Position numbers and translations under genes: made by a program. A stretch of DNA of 64,000 nucleotides from Primula veris (Eukaryota; Streptophyta; Magnoliopsida; Ericales; Primulaceae), in the NCBI GenBank assembly GCA_963682055.1, contig OY821748.1:3291001-3355000 (forward strand), written 5' to 3'. Shown one piece after another: positions 10,600 through 24,900 of the stretch (positions are counted from its first letter, which is position 1; the number at the start of each line of letters is the position of its first letter). The notes below the pieces were generated by a model. It ran no database searches and was not told the DNA's origin. It saw only the letters and a list, made by a program, of their open reading frames with translations.

Positions 10600-11400
10600 T
10601 TTTAATTACTAGATTTAATTCTTTATCCCATATATTAATTGTTTTTGTTTTTACTGCTGTGTTGAATATATATATCAAATTTTGTAGCTATGCCATTATT
10701 TGGTGTATACAATAACTCCTTTTGTTGTTTTTAATTTTTTCTAAATTTGGGATTTGCTTTAGATTTACTACTTTTTCTTAACAGGGTTAATCCTTAATTC
10801 CAGATATTAATTGTTGTTTGTTTTTTTGCTGGGTTTTGCTTTTAATTACTACATTTTTATTAGGATTATTCCTTTTATCCCATATATTAATTGTTGTTTG
10901 TTTTTACTGCTGTGTTATTATTGGGAATAGCTCCTTTTAATTTTCTCAATTTTATCCTTTTCTGAATTTGGATTTTTTTTTTTAAATTATTACTTTTCTT
11001 AACAGGATATTAATTGTTGTTGTTGTTTTTACTGCTGTGTTATATATATATATATATCAAACTATTAAGCTCTGTTATTATTGGGTGTTATAGCTTCTTT
11101 TGTTGTTCTTAATCTTTCTCAATTTTTATCATTTTTCCACATTTGGGTTTTGATTTAAATTACTAGATTAATCCTTTATCCCAGATATTAATTGTTGTTT
11201 GTTTTTACTTTATATGTCAAATTTCTAGCTCTGTTATTGTTGGGTTTAGCTCCTTTTATTTTTCTCAATTTTATCCTTTCCTAAATTTGGGTTTTGCTTT
11301 TTAAATCACTTTTTTTAATAGGATTAATCCGTTAGTCCCAGATATGAATTGTTGTTTGTTTTTACTGCTGTGACGAATATATATCAAATTCGTAGCTCTG
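10600..11400 (+). repeat. Degenerate tandem repeats in the 5'-UTR intron of the epsin gene
   Basis: Six spaced copies of a core resembling CCCAGATATTAATTGTTGTT followed by TGTTTTTACTGCTGTGTTAT start near 10630, 10800, 10878, 11000, 11178 and 11338. They are embedded in longer T-rich repeats with AGCTCCTTTT and TTTCTCAATTTTATCC. The array lies between the probable transcription start and the first coding exon at 13097, in T-rich sequence typical of plant introns. Confidence 0.75.
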
Positions 11401-13096
11401 TTATTCGGGTTTCTTCTTAATTTCAAATTTATCCTTTTCCAGATTTGAGTTTTCTTTAAATTTTACTTCTTCTAATCCGTTTGTTATTTTCTGTTCTTTT
11501 TAGTGTTTAATATCAAATTTATAGCTTTGTTGGTTAAGCTCCTTTTGTTCCCAATATTGCTCAATTTTATAACTTTTAAGGAAAGATTAATCGAATAGTT
11601 CAGATCAATTGTTGTGTTTTCTTACTGGGTTAAATCTGTTGTGTATAGCTTTGTATCGGGTGTAGCTCAAATTTTGGTCAATTTTCTCTTTTTGGGAAAA
11701 TTTTCATTGGTTTACGTCTATTCTTGCTTGTTTTACTTCATTTTTCATTATTTTATTTGTCTGAGTTTCCCTTTGTTTTAGGAGGATTGATCTGAGTATT
11801 ATTTATATTCTGTTTTTTCCTATTTGTCTGAATATCAATTTTGCACCCTTGTCGATGTTGCTCTCCATTGGGCTTTATTTGTATTCTCAATTTTAAGTAA
11901 AGTGACTCATTTGTTGAATGATTTGAAGTGTTCAGGAATATTTACAACCATGAGTTAGAAAAGGTATGTATTGTATATACTCCTAATATAATACCCATAA
12001 CTACCGGGAAACTCTTTTGTAACATGTAGAACCATGTCCCTTATTTTTTACAAAAAAAAACTGAATTCTCATAGAAAAATTAAGTTTCACGTTTTCATTT
12101 TTTGTATCGCTTCCAGTTGGTTTTCATTTCCCATCGTGACAACTATGATAATACCCTTTGAGTTTAATGATAATTGATATATATGAACATCTATGGATGT
12201 GTTTGTACTTTATATAAATGTATTCGTATATTTGCAGATTAATGAAAATAATTGTTGATCTCCTAAATCCGTTCTATGATATAACCATTCAAAGTTTCAT
12301 TGAGTCAATGTGGTTGTTGAATGGCATGAATGCAGATATGGCTTGATTAGTTTTCAATCTCGATAGATCGGCATCGGCCTGTCTATCTCTAATTTATTGT
12401 AGTTATTTTTGGAAATTTCTTTAGGTAGAGTATCCTCTCTGTTCATCTCATATAGAAATCCTTAATAGCTCAATCTTAAACATACTGGTTTATGGTATTT
12501 TGTTATTTGGTTCAGGTATTGAGAGGTACTCTTTTTTGTTCCTTTTGCTTGTTCGGTTGCACATATCCGTAATTTAATCTTTGATTTAGAAAAGAGCCGT
12601 AGAAAGTTAAAGCACACTATAGTCTAGTTTTTTTTTGGCCAAGTAATTGTCTGGTTCCTGGTGAAACTTCAATCTGTTTTGGTCACTATGCGCCTCACAT
12701 TTAGGAAACGATGAATAACATTGTTTAATGTTTAGTATAGAGTTGTACTGTCATAAACATTTGATATTTCTCAATCTCAAAGCTGGACTTAATATTTTGG
12801 TTTGACCAAATATCATACCATACGCCAGAAGAAGATATCATGCTCATTCTGCTAAGTTTTGTAACTCTTAGAATTACTATTTACTCTTTTTTGCTCCCGA
12901 TATTATCTCTGTCTCGGACTTGAATGTCAAGTTCTTTAAGACTCTTACATCATCTGTGAGTTGGGGATGTTCCTTTTTTATGTCTTCTCTTTCTTAGTGG
13001 GCAGTTATTCATTGTAATTGTGTAACCAATTTTTAATTTATTGTATCAGGAAATCAAAGTCATTGTGGATTCCTTCTGTTCAAGGGAGTCGAGACA

Positions 13097-16000
13097 ATGA
13101 AGAAGGCATTTGATCAAACAGTTAGAGAAATGTAAGTTTACACTTACTTTTTGAGATGTGGGCACCAGTTTTTCTCTCTTTTTCTGATTCACAACATGGC
13201 TATATCAATATATTTTGTTATCATGTTTTTTAAGTTACATAAGAAGTATGATCATGTGAAATGACTCTTAACAACCTCACAAATGAATAGTTGTCTAATC
13301 ATTTCTTCTTGCAGTAAGAGAGAGGTGAACAAGAAGGTTCTCAAGGTTCCTGGAGTAGAACAAAAGGTAAACCTACTGAAACTATGACGAGCAAATCTCC
13401 CCTGTACCCTTTTCAAACTATGAGTACCGATATTGTTGCAACTGAAACTATGAATATCAAATCAAAATTTCTGTCTTAGCATGATGATTATTGCTGTAAT
13501 TCCCCTATGTTATAGCTTCCTGTATAAGTTTGAATTGGTTGTCCTAAAACCTACCTAATTTGATAATTGATTAATTTTCTTTATTTTCCAGATTCTTGAT
13601 GCTACGAGCAACGAGCCATGGGGGCCACATGGAACTCTTCTTGCTGATATTGCACAAGCTACTAGAAACTAGTATGGTTTTTACATGTAAATAGTGTCGA
13701 CTTGTGATTATTATGCATTGAAGTCAATTCTCATTCATGATTATACATGCAGTCATGAGTACCAAATGATAATGCAAGTAATTTGGAAGCGTATCAACGA
13801 TACTGGCAAGAATTGGAGGCATGTTTACAAGGTTGTGATTTTATCATCTGTTAGCTGTTTTTCCTTCTCGTTGATTATGTAGTGCAGTTTACGATTTCTG
13901 TAGTTTCAAATCAAAACATGTGTACTTTAACAACCAAATGCACCTTGAGTTGGATTTTACATCCTTTTTTACATAGTTTCCACCCTAAACCTCTCTCTTT
14001 TTCTCTCCCTCTCATGCACTAGGATACATACTACCAATGTACTAGACTCATTGAATATTACTAGTGCATCTCCAGTGAGTATTATTATTGATCTGTATTC
14101 TGTTGTCTGATTAAAAACCATGAAATTCTGACGTTACTGTAGCCTGATAGTGTAGAATACTTCATCCTCCATATTAGTTCAGCAATGAACCAAAAATCCA
14201 TTTCAAGTACATGTCTATTTATTTCTTTTCAAGTCTTATGGTAGTTTTTGCAATGCTTCTCATCCGCATTTGCTTGTTTTTTTAGGGTTTAACTGTTCTG
14301 GAATATTTAGTTGCACATGGATCAGAGCGTGTCATAGATGAGATCAAAGAACGCACTTATCAAATATCGGTAATTTTTTCTTCTACTTAAAGCAGCTTGT
14401 CCGTATTAAGGTTTTTTTGACTTGTGACTAAAATGGTTTCTGATTATTGACTAACTTGATCTGGTTATGGTTATTTTTTTATATTGTGAAGACATTGTCA
14501 GATTTTCAGTATACTGACCACAATGGGAGGGATCAAGGAAGCAATGTGAGAAAGAAATCTCAAACACTGGTTAATCTAGTGAATGATAAAGAAAGAATAG
14601 AAGAAGTTCGACAAAAAGCGGCTGTTAACAGAGACAGGTGAGTCACTTCGATGGTTATAATCTCTAATAAAAAAGCAAGAAGATCCACCCATTGAAGGAA
14701 CTTAAATTAGTTGGTCTATGTCGGATGGTAAGAAACAAAAAAATAGTTGTGCTATTGTGGTATTAAACAATCTTACGACGATTTTGTTTTTCTCCCACAA
14801 ATATGTGCTTTAAATAATATACTTTTTGCTTCGAACGTGATTATGATATAGGATACCACACCCTACAATCGATATTGGTCAAGGAATCGAACCCAAAAAC
14901 AATGCATAAACCGAAAAATAAAAAACCTACCACAAGCAGATCTTTGGATACCACACCCAAATTAAAAGAGTACCGTAGTTTCTCAATTAAACGTCAGTTC
15001 ACATTGTTTAAAAACTACATTTATTTTATGACTAAAAATTACATCAATTATAATTTGGTGCCTACACGCATGGATTTGCCAAATGCATGGTTAGTTAAAT
15101 GCATGAATTAGCTTAGTGCTCTGATGAATGGAATCTGTATCCTTTTAAAAACTGTTTTTGGAAAACTATGCTTACTGAAGTGCTATATTAATAAGATAGC
15201 ATTTCCATCCCATGGATACTCCGAATTTTTATGCATGCTTTAAAGTTTGAACACATATCGTGTTAGTTACCCTCTTGTTCCCTTTTATTCTGTATGCCCA
15301 ATAATTATGTTGAGGATGGAAGCTTTTTGCTTTAATATCGGGAAAAGAAACCTCTAAGTTCCGTTTGCGATTCCCGAACAGATCATTGGGATCTAAAGTG
15401 TAAACACTAATTTTGAGGCCTTTTACATACTCGACATTTCCGCCATATTTTGTGCAATTTTTTTCCACAAAAAAAAAACTGTGGATGATGGACAAGTTGC
15501 ACAGCCCCCTTGCACTTACGCTCATATTGATCATTGACCACTTTCTCAAAATCAGTAGCCGCATTGTTTCTGTAATATAAATGCTGGAAAGAACAATTTT
15601 TAGCTTGCACAGTAATATATAGTACACTGCAAGCACCGAAAATGTAAAATATATGTACTGCCAAATTGTAGAAATAAGTAAATGTTTTATTGAAACAAAA
15701 TGATCAGTACGTGAGTAAGTGGAAGGTGGCTGTGCAAGTTACTACGTCGTTGGTGGAAAAAACATTTTGGGAAAAAAATAGTACGAAAGAATGGTGGAAC
15801 AGCCGGACTGTGAAAGATCTTAAAAAAAACGCTTTCTTGTCTGATCCTAATGATCGCTCGAGGCTAGCAAATGGAAACTTGCAGGTTTCTCGCATAATTA
15901 TGACTCGTCTTCATTGGTTTGTTCTTTTTGGGACAAGCGTTTGAGTCTTGGAATTACCTTTTACATTTTTGGATTCATGATGTTTCTGTTAAATCTTGAG

Positions 16001-19000
16001 CTATCAAATATGTAAAACAGTATTTTAACTTGGCTTTAACTGAATAGATTCCGGAACACCTCGTTGGGTGGAATGTATAGGCATGGGTCAGGAGGATATG
16101 GATACGATGATGATAGATACAGTAGCAGAGGTGATGATCGAAATGGTTATGGAAGAGAAAAAGAATGGGGTGATGACCATTATGGCAGGGACGGGGATTT
16201 TCGTGGTAGAAGTCAAAGTGTAGATGGCTACAGGTATAACCCAAGAAGTAGGAGCTATGATAGAGAGAGAGGCCGAGGTTATGAAGACGATGGTCAATAC
16301 TCATCAAGGTTTGTGATATTACGTTTTCTGTAAATACCGTGTCGTAAATATATATTTAGAAGTAATTGTAAAAAGAGCATGTTTGTTACATGTTGATTTT
16401 CAATTCAACTACACCCTTTTTGTACTAATGAAGTTGATACAACGCCTTACAATATTCAACGGAGTTGGGGCTTGAGAATCTTGAAAGAAGTTGGTAGAAA
16501 CCTCATTATGTAATTATACCTGGGCAAAATTCCAGTACTTTTACTTTTAGAAAATTTACATTTCTTTCAGATTTAAACGGTTGAAAACGTTTAAAGCTTA
16601 TTGTCCCTTGCCGTTATGAAAATTTGTAATTTGATATTTATTCTTCTAGCAGAGGAAGTGGTGCTAGAGCTGATGATACTTCTCAAGATGGAAGGTAAGT
16701 ATTGTCATTAAAGGCCGATTTAACAAGTTCTAAATCAACCTTGTACTAATATTATTTTACTTCTTGTACCAGTGTCTCAAGCAAAGGGATCCAAAGGAAA
16801 TTTTCTGAACCAAATCTCAATGCTCCTCCAAGTTACGAAGAGGCTGTGAGTGAGGCTCATATATCTGTTCATAGTGAAAGGTGCTAGTCTCCACCTAAAT
16901 CTTTATGTCAATATTCAATAGATTTTGCTTGAATTAATATTGACTATTATTTCTTTCAAATATTATAAAGGGGTGGAGAATCTCCAGCAGCACCTGGTCC
17001 TGTAAGATCTAGCCCTAGCCAAACAGAAGTTACTTCTGGAGTGTCTGCACCTCTTCCCCCTGCCTCTCCTCCACCTCAGGCCTCTCCCTCTCCTGATTCC
17101 GCACCTTCAAACAAGGAAGTTAATAGCTTTGACGAGTTTGACCCACGTGGCTCATTTGGAGGTGTTTTTTTTTGTTTTTTTGCTGAAAGTTTCTCGTGCC
17201 TGGGAACCTTTGAAAACTTACATCCTAATCTGAAAATTGCATAAAGGAACTCTGAACATTAAATATGCCTCAGGCTGCATAGGCATCCTTGCATGTCTAA
17301 TCGACTTTCTAAAATTGGACTAGTTATATACACTCGGAGGAAACACTTGTCTACTAGTTATATACACTTCACTTTCTTAATTCTTTAAGAACCTCAAAAC
17401 TTAAATAAGTCTCCGGTCCAACAATAATACTCCGCATACACCATACGGAATAAAAAATCCCGCGAGAACAAGTTTGTATGAATTCTATAATGTCGACTAA
17501 AGATGCCCTGCCCGTAGTCTTACTGTCTTCTAATTGTGGGGTTAGTTAATGTGGTCGAAAAAGCATTTTCATTACTTTGCTCTGAACGATATACTGTATC
17601 CGTTGATGGTGGCTTTATCACCTACAAGAATTAAGACATGTTTTTGCTCAAATCATGTGGTATCTGTGTTCCATCTAAGTTCTTATAGTACCTAAGTGCA
17701 GTTGATTTAAAAAATTTATCCCGCCCAAACATATATCTAAATAGTTGTGTATTATTTGTTGAGATTTCTTAAACCTGCTGTTTCCCACCCTACGAATCCA
17801 TAGATGATATATGTTCAGTATTTCTGTATTTATGCTTTCCATATGGTCGTCCAAATGTGTTCTTGTAAGTTGTGAAGTAGTTATGTTTCAGTGAGCTTCT
17901 CAATAAACCCTTCTTTTCTTCTGTGGTGATGCAATGCTGTCTCTTTCTTAATCCCATATTAGGCAACATCCTGTATAGATGCACCTTCTTTCTATAACAC
18001 TTGTTGGAAATAACTACAAAAACATTCATCGTCTGGTTTATAATATGACTAAACTGATTTAAAGGGTGTTTTTACTTTTTTAATCAGAAAAGGTAGTAGT
18101 ATGATAGAGCAAAATTCTTGTTAATAACACATTTGAGGATTCATTTTATTTTATTTTTGGGTATTTTATCTGGTCAGTTGTTCAACCTACCACAGGGAAT
18201 GCTGATATTGACTTACTGGGCTCCTTATATGACTTAAATCCATTGGCTATCGTGCCGGTCACACCTGAAACTACCTTTTCTGAAACAGATACCTCAGCTG
18301 GCACCGTATATTCTGCTGCCCCCTCTGCATCACAGGTATAATTTATGTCATTAATCTGATAACAAGTCTAATTCTAATACTCCTTCCATATATGTTTAAC
18401 GTTCCAACTTTGTGTAAACCATTTCAATTGCACCTTGAATATTTCAAATTTAACTTAAAAATACTCAAAAATTGTTTCAATGAATATTTTGACCAGAGAT
18501 ATATAAGCTTTTATTTAACGCCCAATTTCTGTAAGTGATCACTTATTCTGGAAAGACGGGAGCAACATTTTCTTAATCAGATAGTAGTGGCAGTGATTTG
18601 CTTTATAACTCTTTAGTGTCCTATAAAATGCTATCTAAGTGCTACAGAGCTGAAACACGCCTCGGGAACTGTAGGGTGTAGGCTCAAGTTTAGACCTAGC
18701 TGAGTATATTTTCTATTGACGGCCATGATCTATAATTTAAAACAAATATAGTGCTACACCTTTCAGCTTTTTAGATCCCCTGATGGGTTTTAAGAGCTGG
18801 TAGATTAGTTTGTTCATATAATTACGGACATAGGAAAGAAAATATTTGAGAAGAGCAATGCGGCAGTAGTAGTAATTGGTACTAGAAATATAATGGTAAG
18901 TCCTTTGATTTCAGACCAGTAGATGAATTTTTGCAAAATTATTCTCTTAGAACCGTTATTTCCCCTCATGTTAATGGCTGTCATCAGCTTTTCTTCAGTA

Positions 19001-20897
19001 TCTTGGTTGGTTATGTAATTGAACATGGTTAAACTTGATTGTTTTCGCCACACACCTCCGAGATATAGCTCATATAAAGTACGATATAATCTGAGTTGCA
19101 TTGTTCTTCTTTTACGTGCAGCCATTTGGTGATGGTCCTTTTAGAGCTCAATCCCAAAATATTGCTCCAACCAATCCATATAGTCAAATCTCCCATACAA
19201 CAGACTCCTCGTTTGCACCACAAGATTTCTCCACATCCAGTTATGATAATACCGACATTTTAGCGGATATTCTCCCACTCTCTGGCCCTTCCCCTCCTGT
19301 TCCTTCACAAACACCTCAGCATTTTTCGACAAATGGTTATTCAGCTCAAGCTGGCTCACACGAACAACAAACAAATTTTCCCACTCATCTCCCCTTACAA
19401 AACACTGTTGTTCCTCAAAGTGCTTTTGGAGGGCACACTAACTCAGCCTCACAACCAGCATACCAGACCGCTAATAATTACGGGAATTACCTTCAACAGC
19501 AGCAAGGACAAGTAGCACCGCACATGGGTTCTCAACCTGGTCTCCTGGGGCCCACACAGCAATTTAACACCTCAAACTTCGTTTCACAGAACAGTCATAA
19601 CAGTTTTGACTCGAGTAATGCTCTTGCTTTGGTTCCTCAACCAGCCGAGGACAGGAAGTTCGAGACAAAGTCTACAGTTTGGGCTGATACTCTTAGCCGA
19701 GGGCTTGTCAATTTGAATATATCCGGATGTGAGTATAATTTTTTCACTATCCGTCATTAAATGAGTGCCTGGTGTAAAAAAAATCACACTATCGTGGCGT
19801 GAATGAATGTCTTACGGTGACCACACATGTCATCACATGTTATCCCTCTGACATCATGTGCCTAACTCTCCCTCTTTGATGAATTAGTGTAACCCCCATG
19901 GGCCCCATCGTTTTCACTAGTAAATTCAAAAAAAAAAAACTTTTTAAAAATAATAATAATTTTAATCATTTGTTCGTTGCCATATCTGAATTTTAAAAAA
20001 ACTTGATACGCTTGTTATTTTTAGAATTATTACTCTGTTAAATTTAAATAAACAATCGATTACCTAAAGAACAAGTAAGAAATAAATGAAATTATTGATT
20101 AGAGAAAATAGTAGAAAATGTAACAACTTTTTTTAGTGAAAACAAGGGGGTGTTATCAGTTATGCCAACTCACCTAAAAAGAGAAGTTAACTTCCCCTCT
20201 ACCTGGAAAAGAGCTTTATACGGGTATGGAGAATGAACTTTTTTTAAAAATTGAAACCATTAAGCAGTAAAAGTCCCTAGTCTGCGTTTTAGTTGCAAGC
20301 AGTCCCCCTGCTGAATGTATGATACTCTTGAGTTGGCGACAAATATGAAATTCCATTAAGTTGATTGCTGATATTTTTAAAACATAATCAATTGAAGGTT
20401 AATTAGGAGGCTGTAATTTGTTTTTGTTTTTGTAAGTTTTTATTTATTTAGTAAGTTTCTGTAATCTGTATTCTGTTTGAAGAAACTAACTTCTATATCC
20501 TCTCTGTGCAGCTAAAACGAATCCACTGGCTGATATTGGCGTCGATTTCGATGCAATAAATCGTAGAGAGAAAAGAACGGAAAAACATACGACATCAAAC
20601 GTAACATCAACTATCACAATGGGTAAAGCAATGGGGTCGGGATCAGGTATAGGCCGAGCTGGCGCAAGTGCCATTAAGCCTCCAATACACTCCATTGGGG
20701 CCCCCACAATGGGTATAGGTGGAATGAATCGACCCCCTATGGGTATGAATATGGGTGGTCAGAACATGGGAATGGGTATGAACATAGGTATGGTGCAAGG
20801 AGCCCCGATGCAACCACCATATGGTGGATATAATCCGATGATGGTAAGAGGTGGCGGGTATGTACAGACACAACCTTATGGTGGTGGATATAGATGA
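13097..20897 (+). CDS. EPSIN2: Epsin, EPSIN2-like clathrin adaptor (ENTH domain)
   Basis: Exons: 13097-13131, 13315-13366, 13592-13671, 13753-13831, 14286-14369, 14492-14637, 16048-16308, 16650-16694, 16773-16880, 16971-17161, 18178-18335, 19122-19728, 20512-20897; all junctions are GT-AG and in frame, giving 743 aa. The first six exons encode an ENTH domain ([73 protein letters not shown]). ENTH domains bind phosphoinositides on trans-Golgi or endosomal membranes. The rest is low-complexity: an Arg/Gly/Asp/Tyr-rich part (exon 7), [20 protein letters not shown], a Pro-rich part, [28 protein letters not shown] (acidic/dileucine clathrin-type motifs), a Gln/Asn/Ser-rich exon 12, then [20 protein letters not shown] and a Met/Gly-rich tail. 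This order matches Arabidopsis EPSIN2/3 rather than EPSIN1. An acceptor at 13049 just upstream shows at least one 5'-UTR intron. EPSIN3 is an equally possible name. Confidence 0.95.
15340..15895. repeat. Diverged inverted repeat of a gene-like fragment in epsin intron 6
   Basis: The minus-strand arm (15535-15340) and the plus-strand arm (15699-15895) are related. Both read NDQY....K at their start, then GAVQL / VAVQV, and later DPND followed by GN and L-E/Q-V-S. Both end in AG/GTTTCT, which looks like a kept exon-intron edge. The arms are separated by about 160 bp. The translated match suggests fragments of an unknown coding exon rather than an ordinary MITE. I do not recognise the protein. 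Confidence 0.6.
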
Positions 20898-21956
20898 GAG
20901 AGCGCAATCTTAAATCGTGTTTTGGTGAAAGCAATTGTGTTTTAGCTAAAAGATGGAACCCCTGTGCATTGACGTTTGCGGCAAAGCTTCTACTTTTATC
21001 TTTCACGTGCCGTAATTTTTTTGAGAAGCTCCTTGTACAAATGTATAATGCAATTGTTTTTTTGAACTATTTTTGTTTATATTGTTTGTGTTGTCATTTG
21101 TTATCATCAAGCCTGGATTCTTTGTAATATGACACTACAGATATAATTATTAATATTATGGAGAGAAATAGAATCATCTCTTCAGGTGCCTCTTCCATAC
21201 CTTTTTTTCTTTTTTGAGACGGTTATAAGACAATATACCTAATATACTGTAGTTTGAAGCTGCTTATTCATTTTTTCCATATCGTGTTTTTACAATGTTA
21301 TTTTACATGGTGTAGCTTTGACATTCTCGATTGTATGCTGGTTATATACAGACTACAGTTCATTTTTCATTGATTCATGAGAAAAGCTTACTTTGGATAT
21401 TGCAATGGTAAATGCACAGTGAGCTTGTTTTATGTTGAGTGATTTTTGCCAAGTGTCGCAGACTGAATTTTTTCAGCAGTGTAGAGAATGTGAAAAGCTG
21501 GGAATCCTTGGCTTCACTTACAAGTATCAGCTCCCTACTGAGAGTCTGAACCACTTCATAGATTCATTCTGTATTTATTTATGAAGTGCTAATGTAAGCC
21601 AAGTTTTCCACTTTCAAAAGAATGCACATGTAAGTTCCTTACCATTTCATTATGTTACATTATTTACTTTAAAATACTGAATTGTAAACTTGAAATGCGC
21701 AACACAGCACTTCTGAGATTTTCGAGGAGAAAAAGACTGTTTTGTTTTTAAGATCAGTTAAGCTATTTCTCATGAGTCCAACTCGGAGTGGATTATAAAA
21801 AAAACAACTAAACTCATGAAAAGCAAGACTAAATTGGGATTACTTGTATGCTTCACTTCATATGTGAATTTAACAACTGAAGGATGAGAAATCAAACACG
21901 AGATTGGGACAAAATTGCAGAACAGGAAGATTGGGAACTATCCTTTTACTATTTGA
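20898..21956. other. 3' UTR of epsin and convergent intergenic DNA
   Basis: Follows the epsin stop (TGA at 20895-20897) and precedes the end of the minus-strand gene that stops at 21957. No other gene is seen. The two genes converge here. Confidence 0.6.
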
Positions 21957-24900
21957 TTATGAACATCTTTCCACAATGCCAAAGGGTTTTCCGAGACAAT
22001 AATGGTAATGGTAATGGAATCTACATCTACACTGTAATAATACTAGAATTCCCTGTGGTCTCGGCCAAATGAAAACACATACATTCTTCATGTCAGCTTG
22101 CTTCCGCGCTGATTCCAAATTCTGGAATAGAAACCTACAAGAGGGGAGGGAAATCTGAAATTACAAAATTAACGAAACTAATTAAGAAGAACTGGTATGA
22201 ATTAGATTTTGATCAAAATCTTTACCCTGCAGTAGATCAGGTTAGTGTTCAGCTAGAAAGTCCCATATAATTAAATTTCAGCATCTAACTCAGCATGTTT
22301 TTTCATGGAAAGTAACAAAAGTTATAAGGTTAATTGAGTTTACCAGACCCAAAGCCTCAGCCACACTTCTACGGTTTCCATCTCCGCATATCTCATCAAG
22401 CATTCCCATCAAAAACTTCCTCTGTTCAAAGTTCAAATTCTTTTCAAGGCCTCTAGCTACCATTTCCATCTCAGGCTGCGCAAAAAGTTTTTGTACAAAA
22501 GAAAAAATAGCTTCATCAGTTTGTAAAGAAACAAACTGCACACAATAAGTCATAATAATAACGCGTGTTCAATTTAAAAAAAAACTTTATTTAAATATTG
22601 GAAGGAGGTCTGATCTAGATCTTAATGCATTATGCCTTATCATATTAAGTCAATAAACACAGACAGAAATTAAATAAAGAAGGCCTCCCATCCTCACCCA
22701 TTCACTAAAGACTATTGGGAAAGGGCCTACAAATAGTCAAATACCATGGAATTTGAAAAACAAAATTATTTGGGTGATCCCAGTCGCGTCAGAGCAAGAA
22801 GTGGCATAGTTTCATCACTCAATACATCTTTTAGATATATAACATTCAAACAATTAAAGCGATCATCTTATACTTCTGATTTTTATTAGGTTGATTTTGT
22901 ATGGTCTTCGTGTATAAACAATTTCCAAATTTGGTTTACAAATTTTAGTTCTAGATCATTCACTTGCTCAATCTGCAAATTTGGTTTACAAATTTTAGTA
23001 TCCCCAGCAATGAAACTTTTATGGTGATAAATAAATCTGGAAATCCAATCACAATGAACAGAGGAAAATAGCACATACAGAATTATCATCTGGAGGAAAT
23101 ATCCGGTGAAGAAGACATATCTTTGACAATTCCGCCAATGCTTCAGAATGCTTACCCTGCATCTCTAAAGCCTGAATAAACAAGAACAATGTTAAAATTA
23201 ATTAAATTAGCAGAGAGTCGGTAACAAAACGTTACGGGTTGAAATAGTTTCTTACTAACTATCTTCAACTGAAATTGTTCCTTTTCTCAACTGCTTGAAA
23301 CTATGTGCCAATGTGCAAAAGCATAAGTAATTAGATCATTCAAATTAGTTTTTGCTTTGCATACATTATAGCTATTCCAATTACAGTTATTTATGTGGGC
23401 AACTTACACGCTTTGACATGGCACCAAAGCAGGGTTGCCAAATAGAGTAAGTTGAAATTAGCTCCACCAGTTTTTACAGCCTTTTTTGTAGTTTTTACAG
23501 CCCTTTTTCTCGTTTGATCGTACCAGCCAACATATAAGGAGAATATTAAAGTTCAGTTGTCAAACATCGTGTGTACTGGTTTAAGTCTTGCGGTTCACAG
23601 TATTGTCTTAGTCCTACCTCTAATAGACCCTTTAATTGGAAGTGTACAAACTTTAACAATGTGCAACAAAATCAAAGAACTCCAAGCAAGAACTAGTCAA
23701 CATACACACATACATAAATGCACATTAAATTAATAACTATAAGTATGACTCACCCAAGCCTGTAGAAAGCAAGACCTAGTGCGTGCAGCGATAGATGCAG
23801 TAACTATTCTCGCAGCATGAAAATCCTCAAGCCCAATATTAGCAGCAATACCAGCAACAAATTGCTGTGCATCCTCACCATCAATGTTCACAGAGCTAGA
23901 GTGATAATCTACGCTGTGAAAATACAAAACAGATGAAATCAAAAATATGATGAGGGCAGCACCAATTAAAAGGAAGGAGGAAGAGAAATAAGACTAAATT
24001 ACCTCTCACATACTTTCAAAACAAAATCAACTGAAGCTCGATAAAATGAGTCCCTTGCATTTGTTGTCTCAATGAATACCCTAACACCCGATCCCCTGCA
24101 CAATCGTCGGAACTGATCGCCCCAAGTATTAATGAAAATCCAGTTTACTGGCGATATGTTAACTAAAGCAGCAAAAAACTTAAAATGGGAAATAACTCTT
24201 CCTTTTGTTTGAGCAACTCTGGGGGTCATTTATAAAAACATGTGCAATTTAATAACTAAAATGCACCATTCATAAACTTGAGAAAGGAAGTAGAATTCTG
24301 TCTTTGCTGCCAAATTTTGAGTAGAAGATACCCACGCATGCAAAACCTTTTCTTGTTTTGCACCTTTGTAAACAAAAGAAATAAGGCAAAAAATATGACA
24401 GTATCATGTATTAAGGTTAAGATTTACTGAAGATACATTTTCTGATATAAAAGAAAATCTGAGATTAAACCATGGGACTCGCACTCCACACAGCAAGATA
24501 AACATAATAGGAAGTTGCAGAATGGAAAGGTAAAGTTGTTTGCCATGTTTTCTTTACAATTTCTATTTTAACCAGACAAAGGAATAAAAGGCAGAAATAA
24601 GGTAAATGTACATAAATTAAGAATTCAAACTCTTGTACGTAGCTCTGTTGGTTAAACTTTGAAGCATGGTTAAAAAAGATACACTTGATTCAGAAAGCAC
24701 TCACTTGAAAGATATCATGCTCTGATATGTCGTTTCCAATTAATCGCTGATCCAGAATTGCTGGAAATCAAGTTGATAAGCTGTGATGTGACGAAGAAAT
24801 ACATGACCTTATCATTTATTTAATTCTGGGAAAAACATGAGGTAAGGCTAAAAATTAAACCAAACATCACAGACCAGGCTGCTAAGCTACTAGCAAAACA

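Noticed and set aside
10252..10715. Overlapping plus-strand frames rich in E, K, R and S
   Set aside because: They are translations of the GA/CT simple repeat next to the epsin transcription start, with no protein character.
15229..15664. Minus-strand frames of 135 and 85 codons in epsin intron 6
   Set aside because: Broken across two frames, within an intron and part of an inverted repeat; treated as gene fragments, not a gene.
22886..22998. Short direct repeat of CAAATTTGGTTTACAAATTT
   Set aside because: Two 24-base copies about 50 bp apart in an intron; too short and AT-rich to mean more.
24640..24665. GTAGCTCTGTTGGTTAAAC, like a tRNA or SINE A-box
   Set aside because: No B-box, tail or target duplication could be found nearby.
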